Below are positions 37,501-45,778 of a DNA stretch of 64,000 nucleotides, in pieces; the first letter of the stretch is position 1; every line of letters starts with the position of its first letter. The position numbers and the translations under genes are program-made. The notes beneath the pieces were generated by a model, which ran no database searches, had not been told where the DNA came from, and saw only the letters and a list, made by a program, of their open reading frames with translations. The stretch lies in NCBI RefSeq assembly GCF_015356825.1, contig NZ_JAACYW010000027.1:1-64000 (forward strand). Direction: 5' to 3'. The DNA comes from Catenulispora rubra (lineage in GTDB: Bacteria > Actinomycetota > Actinomycetes > Streptomycetales > Catenulisporaceae).

Positions 37501-37534
37501 GGCCACTTCCATCAGGATGGAACCTCAAGTGGCC
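37501..37534. promoter_or_regulatory. Nested palindrome, candidate MocR operator
   Basis: GGCCACTT (37501-37508) and AAGTGGCC (37527-37534) form an 8-bp inverted repeat that encloses TTCCAT (37507-37512) and ATGGAA (37517-37522). It lies in the 93-bp gap between yczE and the MocR gene. Confidence 0.6.
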
Positions 37535-37565
37535 TTCCGTGTAGGGCCAATCAAGGGAGGGTGGC

Positions 37566-39083
37566 ATGGCAGCTCCGCTGGAACTGGCGACGACCGACCG
37601 CTCGGTGGGCAGCACCCGGCTGGCGCGGCTGGTCCGCGACGTCTCGCATCTGGGGGCGGCCGATCCGGCCGGCGACACCGACCGCCGCCCCGCCTACCGC
37701 GCGCTGGCCCAGAGCGTCAGGTGCCTGATCCTCGACGGCCGCATCGCGCTGCGGACCCGGGTCCCGGCCGAGCGCGACCTGGCCGCCGCCCTCGGGATGA
37801 GCCGGACCACCGTCACCGCCGCCTACGACCTGCTGCGCGAGGACGGCTTCCTGGAGAGCCGGCGCGGCTCGGGCACCTGGACCACGCTGCCGCCGGGAGC
37901 CGGCCCGCAGGTCTCCGGCGGCTGGCTGCTGCCGGCCCAGCCCGGCTCCGCCGAGGTCGCCATCGACCTGTCCTGCGCCTCCTTCGGCATGCCCGGCGAG
38001 CTGATGGCCGAGGTGCTGGCCGAGGTCGCGCCGACGATCGCCGCCCTGACCACGGACACCGGCTACTACCACGCCGGCTGGCCGGAGCTGCGCGAGCTCA
38101 TCGCCGAGCGCTACGTCGAGCGCGGCCTGCCGACCACCCCGGACCAGATCGTCATCACCTCCGGGGCGCAGCACGGCAACGTGCTGGCGCTGGGCCTGCT
38201 GTGCGGGCCGGGGGACCGGGTGGTGGTGGAGAGCCCGACCTACCCGAACAGCGTCGAGGCCATGCGGCGGGCCCGGCTGCGGCCGGTGCCGGTGCCGGTC
38301 GGCGAGGACGGCATCGAGTCCGACGTGCTGGCCGCGCAGCTGCGGCAGGCGGCGCCGCGGGTGGCGTACCTGATCCCGGACTTCCAGAACCCGACCGGCA
38401 CGCTGATGTCGCCGGAGCGCCGCGCCGAGGCGGCGGAGGCCGCGCGCGCCGCCGGCACCTGGATCATCAACGACGAGACGGTCTCGGACATGGCCCTGGA
38501 CGTCCCGTCCCCGGTCCCGTTCCCGGCCTCGGTCTCGCGCGCGGCGGCCGAGCAGGTGATCTGCGTCGGCTCGATGTCCAAGAGCCACTGGGGCGGCCTG
38601 CGGATCGGCTGGATCCGGACCACGCCGCGGATGGCCACCGAGCTGGCCGGGCAGCGGGTCGCGATGGACATGGCGGGCTCGGTGCTGGACCAGATCATCG
38701 CCGCGGCGCTGCTGCGGCGCGGCGGGGGCTTCGTCGAGGAGCGGCGGGAGCGGCTGCGGCGGCAGCGGGCCGTGCTGGAGGAGGCGCTGGCCGCGGAGCT
38801 GCCGGACTGGTCGTGGCGCCGGCCGGCCGGCGGGCTGTCGCTGTGGGTGGACCTCGGCGAGCCGTCGTCCTCGGAGCTGGCCGACCGGGCCGCGGCCTTC
38901 GGGGTGCGGCTGGTCGGCGGGCCGCAGTTCGGGGTGGACCCGGGGACGTTCGAGCACCGGGTGCGGATCCCCTACACGCTGCCGGAGCAGACGCTGCGGG
39001 ACGCGGTGCGGCGGTTGGCCGCGGCGTTCCGGTGCGAGGCCGCGCTGCCGCCGGTATCGGAGGAAAACCGCTGGGTGGCCTGA
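37566..39083 (+). CDS. MocR family PLP-dependent transcriptional regulator
   Basis: A 505-residue fusion of a GntR winged helix (residues about 45-110, RDLAAALGMSRTTVTAAYDLL) and an aminotransferase class I fold. The PLP-binding lysine is in GSMSKSHWGGLRIGW near residue 340. MocR proteins use PLP as a sensor and bind DNA as dimers. Family members upstream of a divergent yczE belong to the YczR type, and that context is met here. ATG 37566 follows AGGGAGG. The effector is unknown. Confidence 0.9.
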   Translation: MAAPLELATTDRSVGSTRLARLVRDVSHLGAADPAGDTDRRPAYRALAQSVRCLILDGRIALRTRVPAERDLAAALGMSRTTVTAAYDLLREDGFLESRRGSGTWTTLPPGAGPQVSGGWLLPAQPGSAEVAIDLSCASFGMPGELMAEVLAEVAPTIAALTTDTGYYHAGWPELRELIAERYVERGLPTTPDQIVITSGAQHGNVLALGLLCGPGDRVVVESPTYPNSVEAMRRARLRPVPVPVGEDGIESDVLAAQLRQAAPRVAYLIPDFQNPTGTLMSPERRAEAAEAARAAGTWIINDETVSDMALDVPSPVPFPASVSRAAAEQVICVGSMSKSHWGGLRIGWIRTTPRMATELAGQRVAMDMAGSVLDQIIAAALLRRGGGFVEERRERLRRQRAVLEEALAAELPDWSWRRPAGGLSLWVDLGEPSSSELADRAAAFGVRLVGGPQFGVDPGTFEHRVRIPYTLPEQTLRDAVRRLAAAFRCEAALPPVSEENRWVA

Positions 39084-39096
39084 GCGCTCCTGGGCG

Positions 39097-39666
39097 ATGA
39101 TCGGCGGTGTGGACACCTATCTTGAGACCGAGCGGTTGCTCCTGCGCCCCTTCACCGCCGACGACGCCGAGCTGCTGATCGAGCTGGACAGCGATCCGGC
39201 GGTGATGCGGTATCTGAGCGGTGGGAAGCCGACCGCGCCGGAGGACATCCGGGAGCGGATCCTGCCGCGGATCATCGCGGGCGTGCAGAAGTGGGACCAC
39301 AAGCTGGGCTTGTTCGCCGCGCAGGAGAAGGACGGCGAGGCGTTCATCGGGTGGTTCTGCCTGCGGCCCAAGGCCGACGGGCCGTTGGACGAGGCGGAGC
39401 TCGGGTACCGGCTGCGGCAGGCCGCGTGGGGCAAAGGCTATGCCACAGAGGGCTCAGAGGCGTTGGCGCGCAAGGCGTTCACCGAACTCGGGGTGCGGCT
39501 CATCTGGGCAGAGACGATGTTCGTGAACCGCGGGTCGCGCAACGTGATGGAGAAGCTGGGGATGCGGCACGTGGAGACGTACTTCCCCGAGCTGGAGCCG
39601 ATCGAGGGCTCCGAGCACGGGGAAGTCCGCTACGAACTGACCGCGGACGAGTGGGCCGGGAGGTAG
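39097..39666 (+). CDS. GNAT family N-acetyltransferase (RimJ/RimL type)
   Basis: A 189-residue acetyltransferase. It opens with LETERLLLRPF, typical of the RimJ/RimL subgroup. The acetyl-CoA loop is LRQAAWGKGYATEG near residue 112, and the C-terminal ETMFVNRGSRNVMEKLGMRH is conserved. Substrates of this group include ribosomal protein N-termini and small molecules; none can be named. ATG 39097 lies 13 nt after the MocR stop, so cotranscription is possible; GTG 39109 is an alternative start. Confidence 0.85.
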   Translation: MIGGVDTYLETERLLLRPFTADDAELLIELDSDPAVMRYLSGGKPTAPEDIRERILPRIIAGVQKWDHKLGLFAAQEKDGEAFIGWFCLRPKADGPLDEAELGYRLRQAAWGKGYATEGSEALARKAFTELGVRLIWAETMFVNRGSRNVMEKLGMRHVETYFPELEPIEGSEHGEVRYELTADEWAGR

Positions 39667-39706
39667 CCGGGCGGCGTCTTGGATACTGCCCCGCATACCG
39701 GTCCGA

Positions 39707-40375
39707 TCACTGTCCGCTGCTGCCAGACCCGGCCGGGACGGTGATGGTGCCGGTGAAGACGTCGAAGTAGAGCGCCGCCGACACCCCGAGGCCGACGATG
39801 CCGAGCGCCAGGGCACCCCAGGTCAGGGCGCGGACCCAGGTCGGCGCCGGGTGCTTGGCGAAGAACTCGCCGACGAACAGCGTCCCGGCGGCGACCAGCA
39901 TGGCGGCCACCGCGAACCAGATGCCGACCAGCGCGGTCTTGTGCCACGGCTCGGTGTAGCGCTGCTTGATGATCGCGTCGGCGGCGGAGTTGGCGGTGTT
40001 GATCTGCCCGATCAGCTGCTGGCGCTGGGACAGGATGTCGCCCACCCAGCTGCCGCCCATCGAGGTCAGGGCCAGGCCCGCGGCGACGATCGCGCCGGCG
40101 CCGGCGGCGATGCCGGAGCCGGTCTTCGCCTCGTCCAGGGCGAGGTCGCCCGGGTCGAGGTAGTCGTCCTCGTCCTCGACGAGCTCGGGGATGATCTCGT
40201 CGGCGACGGGGGCAACCTCGTCGGCGGCGGACGGGGCTTTGGCGTCGGCCGCGGCCTCGGTCTTGGCCGCGGTCTTGGAGTCGGCCTTGGTGTCGACCGT
40301 GGCGTCGGTCTCGACCTCGAGGACGGCGTCGCCGTCGGCGGCTTCGACGCTGTCGGTGCTGCTTGGCGTAGTCAT
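39707..40375 (-). CDS. Membrane protein of unknown function, acidic N-terminus
   Basis: A 222-residue protein with an Asp/Ala/Glu-rich N-terminus of about 85 residues, then three hydrophobic segments (about 88-105, 150-170 and 183-205). Between the first two is a short helix (LSQRQQLIGQINTANSAADAII). Similar proteins occur in streptomycetes without known role. The TAAGCT element on the minus strand at 40389-40384 ends 8 nt before the ATG, so a leaderless transcript is likely. It converges with the acetyltransferase gene. Confidence 0.65.
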   Translation of the reverse strand: MTTPSSTDSVEAADGDAVLEVETDATVDTKADSKTAAKTEAAADAKAPSAADEVAPVADEIIPELVEDEDDYLDPGDLALDEAKTGSGIAAGAGAIVAAGLALTSMGGSWVGDILSQRQQLIGQINTANSAADAIIKQRYTEPWHKTALVGIWFAVAAMLVAAGTLFVGEFFAKHPAPTWVRALTWGALALGIVGLGVSAALYFDVFTGTITVPAGSGSSGQ

Positions 40376-40383
40376 GGGAGTGG

Positions 40384-40389
40384 AGCTTA
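40384..40389 (-). promoter_or_regulatory. -10 element TAAGCT for a predicted leaderless gene
   Basis: TAAGCT on the minus strand lies 8 nt upstream of ATG 40375. No Shine-Dalgarno sequence occurs in the gap. Confidence 0.5.
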
Positions 40390-40508
40390 GGCATACCAGC
40401 CTGAGAGCGCGATTAACGGACGGCCGCTATTGAGCATCGGACTGTGTTCGAATCCCGCGCGCCGCCGCCCGAAACCCGGCTGACCTGCACTCCCGCGCGC
40501 CGCCGTGG

Positions 40509-41270
40509 TCAGCGCAATTGCTGGGCCGGAGTGAACAACATCCGCTGCCCGAGCTCGGCGGCGGCCAGCGCGGCCATCACCGCGGCGGCGAGCAGCATGT
40601 ACATCACGACGATCTGGTAGCGGATGGCCACCTCCGGCGACACCCCGGCCAGGATCAGACCGGTCATCGCCCCGGGCAGACTGATCAGCCCGACCACCTT
40701 CGTGGAGTCCAGCGTCGGGATCAGAGCGGTCCGCAGCAGCTCCCGCCGGTGCGGCGCGAACGCGGCGGTGGCACTGAGCCCGAGCGACAACCGCGCCTCG
40801 ATGGCGGCGCGCTGACCCTTCGCCTCGGCCACCATGCGCGCCAGCGTGACCCCGGTCGCCGCCATCGCCCCGCTCACCACCATCCCCCCGACCGGCACCA
40901 CGACCCGCGGCGTGGTCTGGATGACGCCGAACGCCATCAGCACCCCCATCGTCACCGCTGCGGCGACCGCCACGGCGGCGGTGGCGACGTACCGGGCGTG
41001 CCGCAGCCCCTTGCCCCGCCGCCCGGCGACCTGCCCCGCGATGACCACCATGACGGCCAGCCACGCGAACCCGCCGGGCAGCCCCGCGTGCTTGAACAGG
41101 AAGAGCAGCACCGCCCCGACCAGGAACAGCTGCACCCCGGCCCGCACCGCCGCGACCACGACCTCACGCGCCAGGCCCAGGCGCTGGCGCCAGGCGATGA
41201 GGACCGCGAGGCCGACCAGGCTGACGGAGAGGGCGACTCCGGTCCATTCGGGTACCGCGGGGCTGCTCAT
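40509..41270 (-). CDS. fetB: FetB-type (UPF0014) ABC transporter permease
   Basis: A 253-residue permease with about six or seven membrane helices. RVVVPVGGMVVSGAMAATG and LIPTLDSTKVVGLISLPGAMTGLILAGVSP are the signature regions of the UPF0014/FetB family, which with an ATPase exports iron in E. coli. The matching ATPase gene lies on the same strand at 41894-42565, but a cupin gene on the other strand separates them. ATG 41270 is preceded by TAAGAT with a 6-nt gap (leaderless). Confidence 0.88.
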   Translation of the reverse strand: MSSPAVPEWTGVALSVSLVGLAVLIAWRQRLGLAREVVVAAVRAGVQLFLVGAVLLFLFKHAGLPGGFAWLAVMVVIAGQVAGRRGKGLRHARYVATAAVAVAAAVTMGVLMAFGVIQTTPRVVVPVGGMVVSGAMAATGVTLARMVAEAKGQRAAIEARLSLGLSATAAFAPHRRELLRTALIPTLDSTKVVGLISLPGAMTGLILAGVSPEVAIRYQIVVMYMLLAAAVMAALAAAELGQRMLFTPAQQLR

Positions 41271-41276
41271 GCCGCG

Positions 41277-41282
41277 ATCTTA
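41277..41282 (-). promoter_or_regulatory. -10 element TAAGAT for leaderless fetB
   Basis: TAAGAT on the minus strand ends 6 nt before ATG 41270. The 125-bp gap to the divergent cupin gene holds both promoters. Confidence 0.55.
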
Positions 41283-41382
41283 GGGGGCGGGTCGGACAGG
41301 TCGGAGGTCGGCGCTGGAACTTTCAGGCGACCCGGATCCACCCGCTGCGAATTGGCCGGGGCGTCACGGCGGCGGAGGCCCC

Positions 41383-41388
41383 TACCTT
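41383..41388 (+). promoter_or_regulatory. -10 element TACCTT for a leaderless cupin gene
   Basis: TACCTT ends 7 nt before ATG 41396. Confidence 0.5.
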
Positions 41389-41395
41389 GAGCGCC

Positions 41396-41860
41396 ATGAG
41401 CGAAGTCATCGGCGAAGGCGCCCGGCTCGATCTGCCGAACTGGCAGATGGTCGTCAAGGTCGGCGCGGCAGACACCAACGGCGCGCTGACCGTCATCGAG
41501 GGCGTGTTGCCCTCCGGTCATCCGGGCCCCGCACCGCACATCCACGACGGCCACGACGAATGCTTCGTCCTGCTCGAAGGCCGCATGCGCTTCCGGGTGG
41601 ACGCCGGATACCGCACGGCCGAGGCGGGCGACACAGTGTTCGCCGGTCGCGGACTCGCCCACGGTTTCGCCAACCCCTATCCCGAGTCGGCGCGCTACGT
41701 CGTCATGCTCACGCCGAGCGGATACGAGGACTACTTCGCCGAGCTCGCGGCCCGGATCGCCGAAGTCGGGCAGATGCCCGACCCAGACTGGACGGCGGCG
41801 CTCATGGCGCGGTACTCAACGCGGCCGGTGCCGGTAGTGGCCGATATCGACACGACCTGA
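41396..41860 (+). CDS. Single-domain cupin protein
   Basis: A 154-residue protein with one cupin barrel. Motif 1 is GPAPHIHDGHDECFVLLEGRM (its His, His and Glu are metal ligands), and motif 2 has VFAGRGLAHGFANP. Cupins of this size include enzymes and sugar- or metal-sensing proteins; the function here is unknown. It lies in opposite orientation between fetB and fetA, so it is unlikely to be part of the transporter, but a metal-binding role would fit the location. ATG 41396 is preferred over TTG 41387. Confidence 0.8.
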   Translation: MSEVIGEGARLDLPNWQMVVKVGAADTNGALTVIEGVLPSGHPGPAPHIHDGHDECFVLLEGRMRFRVDAGYRTAEAGDTVFAGRGLAHGFANPYPESARYVVMLTPSGYEDYFAELAARIAEVGQMPDPDWTAALMARYSTRPVPVVADIDTT

Positions 41861-41893
41861 AAGCCCGATCTACCGCCGCTGTACGCCGCCCGC

Positions 41894-42565
41894 CTAAGCA
41901 TCCGCGTTCACATACTCGACCCCTGCGACCGGCCCGCTCTCCACCAGCTGCCCCTTCCGCAGCACCAGCGCGTCGTCGGCCATCCGCCGCACCTGCGCCG
42001 CGCTGTGGCTCACCAGGATCGCCGTCAGCCCGCCGCCGAGCAGCCCGCAGAGTGTTTCCTCCACCGCCGTCGCGGCCTCCGGGTCCAGCGCCGACGTCGG
42101 CTCGTCCAGCAGCAGCACCTCCGGGCCCACCGCCAGCGTCCGGGCCAGGCAGACGCGCTGCCCCTCGCCGCCGGACAGGCCCTCGGTCGGCCGGTCGTAG
42201 AACTCCTCGGCCAGCCCGACGCGCTTCAGCAGCCCCAGCGCCTCGTCGTCGGTCAGGTTCGGAGCCCCGACCCGCAGCTCCTCCGGCACCGTCGTCGTCA
42301 CCAGCACCGGACGCTGCCCGACCAGCCCCACCCGCCGCCGCAGTTCCAGCACGTCCAGCGTGTCCAGCGGCGCGCCGTCCAGCAGCATCGTGCCGCCGCT
42401 CGGATCGTCGAGGCGGTTGAACAGCCGCAGCAGCGTCGTCTTGCCCGCGCCGCTGGGGCCGACCAGGGCCGTGCAGCGCCCCGGGGCGATGGTCGCCGTC
42501 ACCCGGTCGATGATCAGGTGCCCCTCGCGCTGGACGGACACCTCGCGCAGATCGAACCGGCTCAC
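41894..42565 (-). CDS. fetA: FetA-type ABC transporter ATP-binding protein
   Basis: A 223-residue ATPase. Walker A is GPSGAGKTT near residue 36, the signature is LSGGEGQR near 135, Walker B is VLLLDEPTSALD near 155, and the switch His is in LVSHS. The size and the nearby FetB permease point to the FetAB iron exporter family. GTG 42565 overlaps the stop of the upstream acetyltransferase by 4 nt, so it is translationally coupled to that gene and not to fetB. This split from fetB is unusual. Confidence 0.85.
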   Translation of the reverse strand: MSRFDLREVSVQREGHLIIDRVTATIAPGRCTALVGPSGAGKTTLLRLFNRLDDPSGGTMLLDGAPLDTLDVLELRRRVGLVGQRPVLVTTTVPEELRVGAPNLTDDEALGLLKRVGLAEEFYDRPTEGLSGGEGQRVCLARTLAVGPEVLLLDEPTSALDPEAATAVEETLCGLLGGGLTAILVSHSAAQVRRMADDALVLRKGQLVESGPVAGVEYVNADA

Positions 42566-43347
42566 GCCTCGAACCTCCCGCTCATCATCTGGTGCGTGGT
42601 ACGGAATCCGAGCCGCGCGTAGACGCGCCGCGCCGGCTCGTTCGGGTGCCAGTGGCCGAGGGCGCAGAAGCCGTCGCCGTTCGCCAGCGAGCGGCGGGTC
42701 AGCCAGGCCGACACCGCCGCGCCGAGACCCTGCCCCCGTGACTCCGGCCGGGTCCCGATCGAGGCCAGGTAGCCGTTGCCGCCGTCGCGGCGGCAGTAGG
42801 CGCCGCACGCCAGCAGCACCCCCTCCGCGTCGCGCACCACGCCCCACGCCTGGATCGCCTCCCAGCCGGGCTTCGCCGAGTGCGAGGGGTTCGCGACCTT
42901 CAGGAAGCCGGCGATCTCGGCGTCGGCCGCGGGGGAGGGCAGCATCTCCGCGACGCGCTCCTCGCCGGGGATCGCCGGCAGCTCGACGCCCCAGGCCGGG
43001 TCGAACGCCATGAAGTCCCAGGTCTCCGGCTCCGAGAAGTCGTACGCCGCCATCTCGGTGCCGCGCGGCACGGAGAAGCCGTACGGCCGCCGCGGCAGCG
43101 ACTCCAGCGCGTGCCGCAGCAGCGCGCCGGCCGTCTCCGGCGTGCCGATCACAGTCAGCCAGTCGACCAGCCCGGGGCCGTCCGCCGACCCGCCGAAGGC
43201 GAAGCCGCCGTCGGCCGCGACCCAGCCCACGCCCTGCTGCTCCAGCGACTCCTCCGGGGCGGCGTCGGAGCGCAGCAGGTGGTCGTCCCCGGCGACCGCG
43301 AACAACTCCTCGGCCGACTCCACGCGCCGTATCACGGGTTCCGTCAT
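42562..43347 (-). CDS. GNAT family N-acetyltransferase
   Basis: A 261-residue acetyltransferase. The conserved GNAT core is in the C-terminal half: SIGTRPESRGQGLGAAVSAWL is the acetyl-CoA loop, and YARLGFRTTHQMMSG is the last strand. The N-terminal half is a divergent GNAT-like domain. The start is ATG 43347, or ATG 43356 with three more residues. The downstream fetA start overlaps its stop. The substrate is unknown. Confidence 0.75.
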   Translation of the reverse strand: MTEPVIRRVESAEELFAVAGDDHLLRSDAAPEESLEQQGVGWVAADGGFAFGGSADGPGLVDWLTVIGTPETAGALLRHALESLPRRPYGFSVPRGTEMAAYDFSEPETWDFMAFDPAWGVELPAIPGEERVAEMLPSPAADAEIAGFLKVANPSHSAKPGWEAIQAWGVVRDAEGVLLACGAYCRRDGGNGYLASIGTRPESRGQGLGAAVSAWLTRRSLANGDGFCALGHWHPNEPARRVYARLGFRTTHQMMSGRFEA

Positions 43348-43400
43348 GGCGATCATTGTGACGGACTGCTCTGACGGACGGCTCTGTCAGCCCGGGGCGC

Positions 43401-43406
43401 TAAGGT
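43401..43406 (+). promoter_or_regulatory. -10 element TAAGGT for leaderless rarA
   Basis: TAAGGT ends 6 nt before GTG 43413. There is no ribosome binding site in the gap. Confidence 0.5.
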
Positions 43407-43412
43407 CATGAC

Positions 43413-44804
43413 GTGGAGCAGCTGGACTTGTTCGAGGAGGCGGGCACCGAGAAGGCCAAGAGCTCGGCCCCGCTGGCCGTGCGCATGCGCCCCCGGACCC
43501 TCGACGAGATCGTGGGCCAGAAGCACCTGCTGCGATCCGGCTCCCCGCTGTGGCGGCTGGTCCAGCAGGGCGACGGCGTCACCGTGCCGTCCTCCATCCT
43601 GCTCTGGGGCCCGCCCGGCACCGGCAAGACCACGCTGGCCTACGTCGTGGCCAACGCCACCGACCGCACCTTCGCCGAGCTGTCCGCGATCAACGCGGGC
43701 GTCAAGGAGGTCCGGGCCGTGGTCGACCGGGCCAAGCGCGAGCTGGGCATGTACGGCCGCGAGACGCTGCTGTTCCTCGACGAGATCCACCGCTTCTCCA
43801 AGGCCCAGCAGGACTCCCTGCTGCCCGCCGTGGAGAACCGCTGGGTCACCCTGGTCGCCGCGACCACCGAGAACCCGCACTTCTCCGTCATCTCCCCGCT
43901 GCTGTCCCGCTCGCTGCTGCTGACGTTGCAGCCGCTGACCGAGGACGACGTCCGCGAGGTCGTCCACCGCGCGCTGGCGGACGAGCGCGGCCTGGCCGGC
44001 AAGGTCACGCTCCCCGAGGACTCCGAGATCCACCTGCTCCGCATCGCCGGCGGCGACGCCCGCCGCGCGTTGACGGCCCTGGAAGCCGGGGCGGCCGGGG
44101 CGCTCGCCGCGGCCAAGGGCGAGGTCCCCGCCGAGCTCACGCTGGAGCTCCTGGAACAGGCGGTCGACCGGGCCGCGGTCCGCTACGACCGGGACGGCGA
44201 CCAGCACTACGACGTCGCCAGCGCCTTCATCAAGTCCGTGCGCGGCAGCGACGTGGACGCCGCACTGCACTACCTGGCGCGGATGGTCGACGCCGGCGAG
44301 GACCCGCGCTTCATCGCGCGCCGCCTGGTGATCTCCGCCAGCGAGGACATCGGCATGGCCGATCCCAGCTCGCTCCAGGTCGCCGTGGCCGCCATGCAGG
44401 CCGTCTCCTTCATCGGCTGGCCCGAGGCGCAGATCACGCTGGCGCACGCCGTCATCCACCTGGCCCTGGCGCCGAAGTCGAATTCCGCCGTGAAGGCCAT
44501 CGGCGCCGCGCTGGAGGACGTGCACAAGGGCCTGGCCGGTCCGGTGCCGCCGCATCTGCGTGACGCTCATTACTCCGGAGCCCAGTCCCTCGGGCACGGG
44601 AAGGGCTACGTCTACGCCCACGACGTCCCCGGCGGCGTGGCCGCGCAGCAGTACGCGCCCGACGCCGTGAAGGACCGCCGCTACTACGAGCCCACCAGGC
44701 ACGGCGCGGAGGCCCGCTACTCCGACGTCTACGACCGTGTCAGGGCCATGCTGGGCGGTACCGGCTCCGCCAACGACCCCGCCCCCGGCGGCGAAGCCTC
44801 CTGA
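43413..44804 (+). CDS. rarA: Replication-associated recombination ATPase RarA (MgsA)
   Basis: A 463-residue AAA+ ATPase related to clamp loaders that acts at stalled forks. It begins with the typical N-terminal [10 protein letters not shown] and then [11 protein letters not shown]. Walker A is GPPGTGKTT near residue 70, Walker B is [15 protein letters not shown] near 125, and sensor 1 is [11 protein letters not shown]. The C-terminal tetramer domain ([19 protein letters not shown]) is complete. A hairpin follows. Confidence 0.95.
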   Translation: MEQLDLFEEAGTEKAKSSAPLAVRMRPRTLDEIVGQKHLLRSGSPLWRLVQQGDGVTVPSSILLWGPPGTGKTTLAYVVANATDRTFAELSAINAGVKEVRAVVDRAKRELGMYGRETLLFLDEIHRFSKAQQDSLLPAVENRWVTLVAATTENPHFSVISPLLSRSLLLTLQPLTEDDVREVVHRALADERGLAGKVTLPEDSEIHLLRIAGGDARRALTALEAGAAGALAAAKGEVPAELTLELLEQAVDRAAVRYDRDGDQHYDVASAFIKSVRGSDVDAALHYLARMVDAGEDPRFIARRLVISASEDIGMADPSSLQVAVAAMQAVSFIGWPEAQITLAHAVIHLALAPKSNSAVKAIGAALEDVHKGLAGPVPPHLRDAHYSGAQSLGHGKGYVYAHDVPGGVAAQQYAPDAVKDRRYYEPTRHGAEARYSDVYDRVRAMLGGTGSANDPAPGGEAS

Positions 44805-44811
44805 CACGCCG

Positions 44812-44836
44812 ACGGGGCGACGCCGTCGAGCCCCGT
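44812..44836 (+). terminator. Terminator after rarA
   Basis: ACGGGGC (44812-44818) pairs with GCCCCGT (44830-44836), starting 8 nt after the stop; additional pairing of GAC with GTC is possible inside the loop. Confidence 0.55.
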
Positions 44837-44859
44837 GCCGCAGAGCTCCCACCGCGCGA

Positions 44860-44889
44860 TAGGGTGCTGTCTCCAAACGTAAAGCGTTT
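44860..44889 (+). promoter_or_regulatory. Promoter and palindrome AAACG-N5-CGTTT before the DUF948 gene
   Basis: TAGGGT (44860-44865) could be a -10 box with transcription starting near 44873. AAACG (44875-44879) and CGTTT (44885-44889) then form a palindrome at or beside the start site, a typical place for a repressor. An AT-rich stretch with two CCTATA copies follows to 44910. Confidence 0.45.
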
Positions 44890-44930
44890 CGTCAATACCT
44901 ATACCTATAACAAACTTCAGGGAGTCCCTG

Positions 44931-45356
44931 GTGTCCGCTGGCGCGATTGTCGGACTGGTGTTCGCGATCTTCTTCGCGATCGGAGTGTGCTTCTTCGCCT
45001 TCGTCCTGGTCCGCGTGGCCGAGGTGCTGAAGGAGACGACCAAGCTGGTCGCCGGCATCACCCAGGAGACCGTCCCGCTGCTGAACGAGATCACCGACAC
45101 CGTCAAGAACGGCAACGCCCAGCTGGTGAAGGTCGACCACATCACGGACAACGTCGAGACGATGTCGAAGAACGTCTCCGGACTGGTCTCCACCGCCACC
45201 TCGGCGATCGGCGGACCGCTGGTGAAGGTGGCCTCCTTCAGTTATGGGGTGCGCGCGGCCATCACCTCGCGCAAGAATGAGGACGTGGCCAAGCGGGTCA
45301 AGGCCGAGCTGAAGGCGGACCGCAAGGCCCGTCGCGCCGACAAGAAGAAGGGATGA
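44931..45356 (+). CDS. DUF948 membrane protein
   Basis: A 141-residue protein with one N-terminal membrane helix (residues 5-28), followed by a long amphipathic region (KETTKLVAGITQETVPLLNEITDTV) typical of DUF948 and a Lys/Arg/Ala-rich C-terminus. The function is unknown; the fold resembles stress-related and chemotaxis-like coiled-coil proteins. GTG 44931 follows GGGAG. The next gene overlaps its stop by 4 nt. The pair precedes alaS, as in streptomycetes. Confidence 0.8.
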   Translation: MSAGAIVGLVFAIFFAIGVCFFAFVLVRVAEVLKETTKLVAGITQETVPLLNEITDTVKNGNAQLVKVDHITDNVETMSKNVSGLVSTATSAIGGPLVKVASFSYGVRAAITSRKNEDVAKRVKAELKADRKARRADKKKG

Positions 45357-45664
45357 CGCCTCCGATGTTCACAGGAACTGTGCGCCGCCTCTTCTGGGTG
45401 TCCATGGGCGCGACCGCGGGTGTGCTGGTGTTCCGCAAGGTCACCGCGACCGCGAAGGAGCTGACCCCGGCCGGCATCGCCGACCGGGCCGCGATCTCCG
45501 GCGGCGGTCTGCTGGACTCGGTCAAGGAGTTCTTCGAGGACGTGCGCGAGCGGGCGCACGACCGCGAGGAGGAGCTGAACGTCGCGCTGGGCATCGACGT
45601 GCCGCCGACCACCGACCGTGATCCGGAAGGTGACGGTTCCTCCAAGAAGGCGCGAGCTATCTAG
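45353..45664 (+). CDS. DUF6167 family protein
   Basis: A 103-residue protein that begins MFTGTVRRLFWVSMGATAGVLVFRKV, a short amphipathic or membrane-associated helix, then an acidic helical region. I place it in DUF6167 from its conserved position before alaS. The function is unknown. ATG 45353 overlaps the DUF948 stop. Confidence 0.7.
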   Translation: MTPPMFTGTVRRLFWVSMGATAGVLVFRKVTATAKELTPAGIADRAAISGGGLLDSVKEFFEDVRERAHDREEELNVALGIDVPPTTDRDPEGDGSSKKARAI

Positions 45665-45698
45665 GGCCGGTCGCCGCCCTGCTCGGCCGAACCGGCCC
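45664..45698 (+). terminator. Hairpin after the DUF6167 gene
   Basis: GGGCCGGT (45664-45671) pairs with ACCGGCCC (45691-45698) across a 19-nt loop. The first base overlaps the TAG stop. Confidence 0.5.
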
Positions 45699-45778
45699 AC
45701 CCCGACGCCCCGTCAATACTCGCGGCGCCAGGGTCGTTGCCCGACTCGCGCCGCATTTCCTAGAAGGCTGACAAGCTC

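Noticed and set aside
40446-40455. GTTCGAATCC, which looks like the T-loop of a tRNA
   Set aside because: The bases on the 5-prime side cannot form the T stem, and no anticodon or acceptor arm can be folded upstream. At most a chance match or an old tRNA fragment.
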